Assembly (NCBI GenBank): GCA_031278795.1
Contig: JAITJT010000079.1
Span: 1 to 5,211, forward strand
Source: Deltaproteobacteria bacterium
Lineage (GTDB): Bacteria; Desulfobacterota; Desulfarculia; Adiutricales; Adiutricaceae
Reading direction: 5' to 3'
Length of the DNA stretch: 5,211 nucleotides
The position numbers were made by a program, and so were the translations under genes. The notes under the pieces are model-generated. The model searched no databases, was not told where the DNA came from, and saw only the letters and a program-made list of their open reading frames with translations. Within the stretch, counting starts at the first letter, position 1; each line of letters starts with the position of its first letter. Shown piece after piece: positions 1 to 4,646 of this stretch.

Positions 1-27
1 CGCTCATCATAGAGCTTTGACATATAG

Positions 28-70
28 AGCCGGCCTTTTTGGGGTTTTTCCCCAAAGAGGGCCGGCTTTT
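28..70 (+). terminator. Strong rho-independent terminator of an upstream transcription unit
   Basis: An 8-bp GC-rich stem (28-35 with 60-67, AGCCGGCC/GGCCGGCT) continues inward through T-A and T-G pairs and a GGGG/CCCC stem (41-44 with 50-53) around a TTTTT loop, with one base bulged on the 3' side. A short T run (67-70) follows. This is a classic intrinsic terminator on the + strand and should insulate the trp leader from whatever lies to the left. Stop codons at 10-12 (frame 1) and 16-18 (frame 3) could end an upstream gene, but too little sequence is present to choose between them. Confidence 0.85.
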
Positions 71-165
71 CCCTTAATCCCTGGGATTTTTCTCAAATAA
101 CAATAGTGTTTTTTAGCCCATGACGGCTTGGAAGGGCTATTTTCCCAAGCTCTTGAAAAAAGATC

Positions 166-195
166 TTGCATTTGTTCAAAATTATCTGCTAAATT
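166..195 (+). promoter_or_regulatory. Weak candidate promoter for the trp leader
   Basis: TTGCAT (166-171) and TAAATT (190-195) are separated by 18 bp and match the sigma-70 -35 and -10 consensus at 3 of 6 and 4 of 6 bases. Initiation near 202 would place the start about 100 nt ahead of the leader peptide. A problem is that the terminator-like hairpin at 211-235 would then lie just inside the transcript. The real start may instead be further downstream, using a promoter not recognisable by eye. Confidence 0.2.
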
Positions 196-210
196 GGCCC
201 TTGTCCATGC

Positions 211-235
211 GCCCTTGTTTTTAAAAGGGCCTTTT
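211..235 (+). terminator. Possible weak rho-independent terminator
   Basis: GCCCTT (211-216) pairs with AAGGGC (225-230) around an 8-nt loop and is followed by C and TTTT. An alternative 7-bp stem uses GGCCCTT (196-202) with AAGGGCC (225-231) and a longer loop. The T run is short. It could end a small transcript arising in 76-210, act as a second stop for upstream readthrough, or simply be an RNA structure. Confidence 0.35.
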
Positions 236-303
236 CCCCTCGAGCGCCTATCGGACTATCCAGTAGAGAGGCCTTGGGGCTTATTTTTAGAAGGATTTTT
301 ACT

Positions 304-411
304 GTGAGAGCCAGGATTGACACCTACATGTTTCCCGCGACCCTCCCCAACACCCTAAACTGGTGGTGGCGCTCCCCTAGCCGTGGACATCGGACGGGTA
401 CGCCTATGTAA
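304..411 (+). CDS. trpL: trp operon leader peptide (35 aa, three consecutive Trp codons)
   Basis: This small ORF is the sensor of a transcription attenuator. It begins at GTG 304, eight bases after a good Shine-Dalgarno sequence (AGAAGGA, 289-295), and ends at tandem TAA TAA (409-414). Codons 20-22 are TGG TGG TGG (361-369), preceded by the residues TLN and followed by an Arg/Pro/Gly-rich tail ending in TPM. Such a Trp cluster just upstream of an intrinsic terminator and trpE is the hallmark of Trp-tRNA sensing by ribosome stalling. The peptide itself is presumably not functional once made. ATG 328 is an in-frame alternative start, but the Shine-Dalgarno position favours GTG 304. The ORF is longer than the 14-residue E. 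coli TrpL because a 13-codon tail follows the Trp codons and carries translation into the loop of the antiterminator hairpin. Confidence 0.9.
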   Translation: MRARIDTYMFPATLPNTLNWWWRSPSRGHRTGTPM

Positions 412-445
412 TAAGCTCTCCTACCCGTTTACTATGCAGCCACGG
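381..445 (+). promoter_or_regulatory. Predicted trp antiterminator (two-part stem)
   Basis: Two arms pair across the end of the leader ORF. ACGGGTA (394-400) pairs perfectly with TACCCGT (422-428) and can extend by two G-T pairs (392-393 with 429-430). CCGTGG (381-386) pairs with CCACGG (440-445). The second pairing uses the 5' arm of the terminator, so antiterminator and terminator exclude each other. A ribosome stalled at the first Trp codons (361-369) would reach roughly 375-380 and leave both stems free to form, giving readthrough. A ribosome that reaches the stop codon at 409-411, inside the loop, would melt the inner stem and let the terminator fold. The pairings are seen in the sequence; the mechanism is inferred from known trp attenuators. 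Confidence 0.65.
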
Positions 446-470
446 ATGGTTTCCATTCCGTGGTTTTTTT
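440..470 (+). terminator. trp attenuator terminator
   Basis: CCACGGA (440-446) pairs with TCCGTGG (457-463), then TGG with CCA around a TTT loop, with one T bulged on the 3' side. Seven T residues follow (464-470). This is a complete rho-independent terminator 26 nt after the second leader stop codon and about 195 nt before trpE, with nothing between them that looks like a gene. It is the default off-state when charged Trp-tRNA is plentiful. Confidence 0.88.
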
Positions 471-664
471 ATGCCTGAAACACTTAAATAAACTTACTTA
501 TACTTGGATAAATCTACATAAACTTACATAAATATATTTAAACTTACATAAATATACTTAAAAATACATAGTATTAATAATATTTGCTTTAACAAGTCTT
601 AACTTAAATGAAGATGTATTATTTATTTAGATAAATTCTATAATAATCTTTTTTAGGAGTTTTT
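471..664. other. AT-rich untranslated spacer between attenuator and trpE
   Basis: This stretch of about 190 bp is almost entirely A and T and has no ORF with a ribosome site other than trpE. It carries the direct repeats described separately and ends with AGGAG (655-659), placed 5 nt before the trpE ATG. In most attenuated operons the terminator is closer to the first gene, so its length and composition are notable. It should be transcribed only when the attenuator is read through. Confidence 0.7.
481..560 (+). repeat. Degenerate 20-bp direct repeats in the trpE 5' spacer
   Basis: The 20-mers at 521-540 and 541-560 are identical at 19 of 20 positions (AACTTACATAAATATA followed by TTTA or CTTA). 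The two preceding 20-base blocks, 481-500 and 501-520, line up in the same register with roughly two thirds identity, and share ACTT at positions 2-5 and ATAAA near the middle. Because the period is close to two helical turns, repeated protein binding or intrinsic curvature is possible. Chance similarity in very AT-rich DNA explains the outer copies almost as well. The central pair is secure. Confidence 0.6.
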
Positions 665-2065
665 ATGATTACTTTGACCCAACAAGGCTTCAGCCTGGAA
701 AGCGATCTGGACACGCCCATCAGCCTCTTTCTGGATAAGATTGGCGAAAGCGACTCCGGTGTCCTTCTGGAGAGCGCCGAGGTGGGGGGCCGCTGGGGAC
801 GCCACAGCCTTATAGGCGAAGGGGTGGTCTTGAAGGCATCTTGCCAGGGGGGATTTCTCAAGGTGGATACCGAGACCGAGGAGCTCCTCCCCTTGAAAAA
901 CTTTGAGGGGCTGCCTTTCATGCTAGGGCTTAAGAAGCTCATGGAGAATCTCACCATAGCGCCTGACCCAAAGTTTACTCACCTTCCGCCCATCACCCGG
1001 GCCCTTTACGGCTATCTGGGTTACGGGGTAGTGGCCTTGATGGAGCCCAAGCTCTCCAAGTTAATAGATAAGAGCGATATCGAGGCCTCCTTTATCCTCC
1101 CTGAGACCATCTACCTCTTTGACCACATCTACCGCCAGCTCTTTAAGCTTAGCTTGAAGGCTAAGAAGATGCTCTCCAAGGTGGGACCTTCTGACCCCAC
1201 TGGCCCGGACAACCTGAGGGTGAGCCCCTCCCAAGAGGAGCACCGGGAGTTGGTCCTGAAGGCTAAAAATCTCATCACCCAGGGTGAGCTCATCCAGCTG
1301 GTTCTCTCGGTTAACTTTGACGAGCCCTTTGGAGGTGAGAGTTTCGAGCTCTATAGGACCCTAAGGCGGGTAAACCCCTCTCCTTACATGTTCCACCTGC
1401 AGCTACCGGAGCTCTCGCTCATTGCCTCCTCACCCGAGGTCTTGGTGAGCACGGACAAAAATATCTTGAAACTCTGTCCCATTGCCGGCACCAGGCCCAG
1501 GGGCCAGAGCGCCAGTGAAGACAACCTCTTCGAGGTGGAGCTATCCGAGAACGTAAAAGAGATATCCGAGCACGTCATGCTGGTGGATTTAGGCAGAAAC
1601 GACCTGGGGAAGCTCGCAACACCTGGGAGCGTCGTGGTGGAGCGCTACATGGACGTGGAGCGTTTCTCCCACGTAATGCACCTAACCTCCCAGATAAAGG
1701 CCGTGTTAAAGGACGGCTTGGACGGAGTGGACGTCTTGAAGGCCGTCTTTCCGGCCGGAACCGTGTCCGGCGCCCCCAAGATTAGGGCCATGGAGCTAAT
1801 AGCCGAGATGGAGCGCACGCCCAGGGGGCCCTACGCCGGGGGTTTGGGCTGGTTCGGTCTGGACAAGGACGGGGTGTATTTGGATTTCGGCATAACCATC
1901 AGGGCCTGCTGGATAAGGGAGGGTAGGGCCCACTACCGGGCCGGTGGCGGGCTGGTTTACGACTCCGAGCCCGAGAGCGAGTGGAGGGAGTGCCTCAACA
2001 AGGCCCAGGCCGTAAGGGAGGCGCTAGGCATCTTAAAAGACCAAAAAAGGGAAAGGGGGCTTTAA
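665..2065 (+). CDS. trpE: Anthranilate synthase component I (TrpE), 466 aa
   Basis: TrpE is the large subunit of anthranilate synthase. It converts chorismate to anthranilate using ammonia supplied by the TrpG domain encoded next door. The N-terminal domain keeps LLES (34-37), the motif that forms the allosteric Trp site in known TrpE proteins, so feedback inhibition is likely. The C-terminal chorismate-binding domain shows SSPEVLV (255-261), PIAGTRPRG (272-280), EISEHVMLVDLGRND (299-313), VMHL (337-340), FPAGTVSGAPK (362-372) and the ESEWRECLNKA region (437-447). By alignment from memory, E299, E302, H339, E439 and E442 match the Mg and catalytic residues. The length is within the usual range for TrpE. 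The ATG follows AGGAG by 5 nt. PabB is the main look-alike, but the Trp leader, the LLES motif and the trpGD neighbour favour TrpE. The stop lies 3 nt before trpGD. Confidence 0.96.
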   Translation: MITLTQQGFSLESDLDTPISLFLDKIGESDSGVLLESAEVGGRWGRHSLIGEGVVLKASCQGGFLKVDTETEELLPLKNFEGLPFMLGLKKLMENLTIAPDPKFTHLPPITRALYGYLGYGVVALMEPKLSKLIDKSDIEASFILPETIYLFDHIYRQLFKLSLKAKKMLSKVGPSDPTGPDNLRVSPSQEEHRELVLKAKNLITQGELIQLVLSVNFDEPFGGESFELYRTLRRVNPSPYMFHLQLPELSLIASSPEVLVSTDKNILKLCPIAGTRPRGQSASEDNLFEVELSENVKEISEHVMLVDLGRNDLGKLATPGSVVVERYMDVERFSHVMHLTSQIKAVLKDGLDGVDVLKAVFPAGTVSGAPKIRAMELIAEMERTPRGPYAGGLGWFGLDKDGVYLDFGITIRACWIREGRAHYRAGGGLVYDSEPESEWRECLNKAQAVREALGILKDQKRERGL

Positions 2066-2068
2066 ACC

Positions 2069-3682
2069 ATGTTTCTTTTAATAGACAACTATGACTCGTT
2101 TACCTACAATCTGGTCCAGGCCTTCCAGACCCTAGGGGAGAACCCCAAGGTTTTAAGAAACGACTCCAAGGAGTTAATGGAGCTGGCCAATGCACCAGAG
2201 CTAACTAAAGTCTGCCTCTCCCCCGGGCCTGGGCACCCAAGAGATGCCGGCTTGTGCCTCAAGTTTCTCGATGCCCTCTCTAAAAGAGAAAAACCCGTTA
2301 CCCTTCTGGGGGTGTGTCTAGGTCACCAGCTCTTGGGGGTATTCGCCGGATCCGAGGCCATTGTGGCCTCGCGCATCATGCACGGCAAGGTATCCCCCAT
2401 AGAGCATACGGGTGACGGCATATTCACCGGGCTCACCCAGGGCATGCAGGCCGGCCGCTACCACTCCCTTTTAGTAACCGATCCCAAAGACGATTCACCC
2501 CACCCCTGGAAGGTGACCGCCAGGACCATAGAGGGCGAGATAATGGCCCTCCAGTACCAGAGACTACCCTGGTACGGGGTGCAGTTCCATCCGGAATCCG
2601 TGCTCACCCCGGAGGGGAAGGATCTGCTCCAGAACTTTGTTAAAGGCGTGGATGCTAAAAGAGAGGCGGCGCCCGAGGCGCCGCCTAGGCCACTTTCCAG
2701 CATCTTCGAGGAGGTGGGGCAAGGTAGGGATCTTCCCCCGGACTACGCCCAGCAGATCTTCGAGAGGCTCATGGACGGTGAGCTCACATCTTCCCAGGCC
2801 GGGGCCCTGCTTCTCTCTCTCAGAACCAAGGGCGAGACGCCTATAGAGGTGGCCGCCGCCGCTAGCGCGGTTCTGAAGCGCGCGGGCAAGGTGCCCTTTA
2901 TCGAGGGCCCCACCCTGGACGTGGTGGGAACCGGAGGCGACAACCGCTTCTCTTTTAACTGCTCCACGGCCACCGCCATCACCTGCGCGGCCCTGGGCCA
3001 CAAGGTGGTGAAGCACGGAAACCGCTCGGTTAGCTCCAAGTCCGGCTCGGCCGATGTTTTGGAAAACTTGGGCTTCAGTATAGACAAGCCGCCTCAGGAG
3101 ATCTTGACTGAGCTCGCCAAGAGCGGATTCGTGTTTCTCTTCGCGCCCCTCTACCATCCGGCCTTTAAACACATCATGCCCGTCAGAAGAGAGCTGGGGG
3201 TGCGCACCCTCTTTAATATCCTAGGGCCCTTGGTGAATCCTGCCAAGCCCTCCCATAGGCTAATTGGGGTCTACCAGTCTAAGCTTTTAGATCTTATGGC
3301 CGAGGCCCTCCGCGAGCTGGGAAGCCAGGTGGCGGCAGTCGTCCACGGGGCTGGAGGCTATGATGAGCTCACGCCCATAGGAACATCAGAGGTGAGGATG
3401 CTGAGAAACGGCAAAATAGAGAGCATCCAGGTGAACCCCACGGACTACGGCATGAAGCCCTGCACCCCGGAGGAGCTGGCCATCAAGGATCCGGTGGAAG
3501 GGGCCCAGGTACTGAGGCTACTCCTAGCGGGCCAGGGACCCAAACCCATGCTGGACATGCTCACCCTCAACGTGGGCATGGCCCTCTACGTGCTCAAGGG
3601 CGGCATGCTCGCTGAATGCATGGAGGAGGCCATAAACGCGGTGAAAAGCGGCGTGGGCGCGAAACTCCTTCCGCTTAGGTAG
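2069..3682 (+). CDS. trpGD: Fused anthranilate synthase glutaminase / anthranilate phosphoribosyltransferase (TrpGD), 537 aa
   Basis: This bifunctional enzyme joins a class I glutamine amidotransferase to anthranilate phosphoribosyltransferase. The TrpG part (about 1-193) starts with LIDNYDSFTYN, has SPGPGHP (51-57) and GVCLGHQ (81-87) with nucleophile C83, and FHPESV with H174 and E176 completing the triad. It hydrolyses glutamine and passes ammonia to TrpE. A linker of about 20 residues rich in Ala, Pro and Glu (194-212) follows. The TrpD part (about 213-537) has GTGGD (287-291), NCST (297-300), KHGNRSVSSKSGSAD (315-329), RTLFNILGPLVNP (379-391) and a DE pair (432-433), as expected for PRPP, Mg and anthranilate binding. 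Both domains look intact. The ATG is 3 nt after trpE, with AAAGGGGG (2052-2059) inside the trpE end as ribosome site, suggesting translational coupling. The same fusion is known in enteric bacteria (there named trpD) and in Thermotoga. Confidence 0.96.
   Translation: MFLLIDNYDSFTYNLVQAFQTLGENPKVLRNDSKELMELANAPELTKVCLSPGPGHPRDAGLCLKFLDALSKREKPVTLLGVCLGHQLLGVFAGSEAIVASRIMHGKVSPIEHTGDGIFTGLTQGMQAGRYHSLLVTDPKDDSPHPWKVTARTIEGEIMALQYQRLPWYGVQFHPESVLTPEGKDLLQNFVKGVDAKREAAPEAPPRPLSSIFEEVGQGRDLPPDYAQQIFERLMDGELTSSQAGALLLSLRTKGETPIEVAAAASAVLKRAGKVPFIEGPTLDVVGTGGDNRFSFNCSTATAITCAALGHKVVKHGNRSVSSKSGSADVLENLGFSIDKPPQEILTELAKSGFVFLFAPLYHPAFKHIMPVRRELGVRTLFNILGPLVNPAKPSHRLIGVYQSKLLDLMAEALRELGSQVAAVVHGAGGYDELTPIGTSEVRMLRNGKIESIQVNPTDYGMKPCTPEELAIKDPVEGAQVLRLLLAGQGPKPMLDMLTLNVGMALYVLKGGMLAECMEEAINAVKSGVGAKLLPLR
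2664..2686 (+). repeat. Perfect 10-bp GC-rich hairpin in the TrpG-TrpD linker
   Basis: AGGCGGCGCC (2664-2673) is followed by CGA and its exact reverse complement GGCGCCGCCT (2677-2686). The hairpin lies inside trpGD and encodes linker residues 199-206, between the amidotransferase and phosphoribosyltransferase domains. No T run follows, so it is not an intrinsic terminator. It is among the most stable local inverted repeats in the window, and its placement at the domain junction is notable. Confidence 0.8.
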
Positions 3683-3863
3683 GATAACTAGTGATGCTTC
3701 CACGTGTATTAGCCGCCTTTGGCTGAAGACCAATTGTTTAAACACCTAAGCCCTAAGTAAAGATAATCCAGCTGTTATTTTTTATCTAAATACTTAAGAA
3801 GAAATTCTTTTTAAGTATTCTTTCGAACATTCTCCATATTTTCATATTATTAAAGGACAAGTC
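3683..3863. other. AT-rich intercistronic spacer between trpGD and trpC
   Basis: This is a 181-bp break in an otherwise tightly packed operon. It contains a short hairpin, TTAGCC/GGCTGA, with one wobble pair (3709-3714 with 3721-3726), a weak AGATAA/TTATCT pairing (3761-3766 with 3782-3787) and a 13-bp hairpin described separately. An 11-codon ORF (GTG 3691 or ATG 3694 to TGA 3724-3726) sits behind a Shine-Dalgarno-like AGGTAGGA, but it has no Trp codon and may be chance. No convincing promoter or terminator was found, so the spacer is probably co-transcribed. Confidence 0.6.
3789..3819 (+). repeat. 13-bp AT-rich hairpin upstream of trpC
   Basis: AATACTTAAGAAG (3789-3801) pairs with CTTTTTAAGTATT (3807-3819) around the loop AAATT, with a single G-T wobble. 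It ends 44 nt before the trpC start. No T run follows, so termination is unlikely. An RNA-processing or mRNA-stabilising stem, or a protein-binding palindrome, are possible roles; none can be chosen from sequence alone. Confidence 0.7.
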
Positions 3864-4646
3864 GTGAGTTCTTTTTTGGAAAAGATAGTGGCTATTAAAC
3901 TTAAGGAGATAGAGGCCTTAAGTGAGAGGAAACTTGAAGTCCCTAAGGGGGGAACTTTACGAGCGAATTTCCGGAAGGCCTTGGAGGAGGGGAGGGGGAA
4001 GCGCGGGATTGGGCTAATATGTGAGTACAAGAGGGCCTCCCCCTCCCTTGGTGACATAGAGCTTAAGCTCACCCCTGAGGAAGCGGCAGCTGCCTACGCC
4101 AAGTCCGACTGCCTCTCGGTTTTAACCGAGAGGGAGTTTTTCAAGGGAGACATAAGCTATCTTTCTAGGATGGGCCCGCTTCCGCTACTTAGAAAAGACT
4201 TCATCATCCATCCCCTCCAGGTGGTGGAGACCATAATGACCAAGGCCTCGGCCGTCCTCATCATGCTCTCGCTCCCTTTAGATGACCACGAGCTCATTGG
4301 GCTTAAGGAACTAGCTCGTAAATTCGGGATACTTCCGGTGGTGGAGGTATCCAATGAAGAGGAACTTAAAAGGGCCCGCCACCTGGGATCCGAGCTCATC
4401 CAGGTGAACGCCAGGAACTTTAAGACCATGGAGGTGGATATCCATAATAACCTTAAGCTAATAGAAAAATATCCCCCGCGAGGGGGAGAGTTCTTCATAT
4501 CGGCTAGTGGGGTTAAGGGTGGAAAGGATCTGAAAAACCTAAAGGATGCCGGTTACGGGGCCGCGCTCATTGGCACTAGTCTAATGAAGGGCGGGGAGCC
4601 GGAGAAAAAGCTAGAGCGAATCCTAGAGGAGTTAGAGGCTTGTTAG
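3864..4646 (+). CDS. trpC: Indole-3-glycerol-phosphate synthase (TrpC), 260 aa
   Basis: TrpC closes the indole ring, converting carboxyphenylamino-deoxyribulose phosphate to indole-3-glycerol phosphate in a TIM-barrel fold. Length is normal for the single-domain enzyme. The motifs run in order: ICEYKRASPS (52-61, E54 and K56), SVLTEREFF (85-93), LLRKDFIIHP (108-117, K111), VVEVSNEEEL (159-168, E161), VNARNF (181-186, N182), ISASGV (212-217) and LIGTSLM (235-241). Against the Sulfolobus enzyme from memory, these match E51, K53, K110, E159, N180 and S211. The glutamate of the usual SESGI motif (E210) is replaced by alanine (A214, GCT at 4503-4505). The other key residues are present, so the gene is probably functional. 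It starts at GTG 3864, 6 nt after AAAGGA (3852-3857). It follows trpGD after a 181-bp spacer and overlaps trpF by 7 nt. Confidence 0.94.
   Translation: MSSFLEKIVAIKLKEIEALSERKLEVPKGGTLRANFRKALEEGRGKRGIGLICEYKRASPSLGDIELKLTPEEAAAAYAKSDCLSVLTEREFFKGDISYLSRMGPLPLLRKDFIIHPLQVVETIMTKASAVLIMLSLPLDDHELIGLKELARKFGILPVVEVSNEEELKRARHLGSELIQVNARNFKTMEVDIHNNLKLIEKYPPRGGEFFISASGVKGGKDLKNLKDAGYGAALIGTSLMKGGEPEKKLERILEELEAC
4472..4487 (+). other. Small GNRA-loop hairpin inside trpC
   Basis: TCCCCC (4472-4477) and GGGGGA (4482-4487) flank GCGA, a GNRA-type tetraloop in the mRNA sense. It encodes the PPRGG stretch (residues 204-208) just before the phosphate-binding part of the barrel. It may slow translation or be incidental to the codons used. 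Confidence 0.45.

Larger units (their letters stand above)
76..303. other. Non-coding upstream region with several inverted repeats
   Basis: No convincing gene is seen here. The region holds several short inverted repeats: TAGCCC/GGGCTA (114-119 with 134-139), GCTTGG/CCAAGC (126-131 with 145-150, exclusive with the first), and a hairpin of two 4-bp stems with one mismatch around GAAAA (146-168). A terminator-like hairpin lies at 211-235. A 34-codon ORF (ATG 120 to TAA 222-224) contains two Trp codons but has no Shine-Dalgarno sequence, so it is not called. The promoter of the trp operon must lie in this region, or further left past the terminator, but no strong sigma-70 site stands out. Confidence 0.5.

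Noticed and set aside
17..22. TTGACA as a -35 promoter element
   Set aside because: At 16-18 bp downstream there is only the terminator hairpin (GGGG/T-rich), with no -10-like sequence.
120..224. 34-codon ORF with two Trp codons as a second leader peptide
   Set aside because: It has no Shine-Dalgarno sequence, its Trp codons are far apart, and the confirmed leader with three adjacent Trp codons lies downstream.
236..470. T-box or TRAP-type trp regulation
   Set aside because: No T-box GGUGG-containing antiterminator bulge or specifier-loop architecture and no series of GAG/TAG triplets was seen. The GGTGG at 362-366 is part of the leader Trp codons. The Trp-codon leader peptide explains the terminator better.
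481..560. CRISPR-like or iteron array
   Set aside because: The repeats abut with no spacers and only two copies are nearly identical. The region is simple AT-rich DNA with no cas or replication gene nearby.
639..644. TATAAT as the -10 of a trpE-proximal promoter
   Set aside because: There is no acceptable -35 element about 17 bp upstream and the start would fall about 14 nt before the ATG, next to the ribosome site. In a region this AT-rich the match is expected by chance.
619..957. A 112-codon minus-strand open frame across the trpE start
   Set aside because: It overlaps the trpE ribosome site and N-terminal domain, is low-complexity Ser/Arg/Pro-rich, and has no supporting motif.
2564..3172. 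A 202-codon open frame on the minus strand within trpGD
   Set aside because: It lies entirely opposite conserved TrpG and TrpD motifs, has no recognisable domain, and is of the kind expected opposite GC-rich codons.
3845..3850. TATTAT as the -10 of an internal trpC promoter with TTCGAA at 3822-3827
   Set aside because: Transcription would begin near 3857, at the end of the trpC ribosome site, so such an RNA would lack it. The -35 match is poor.
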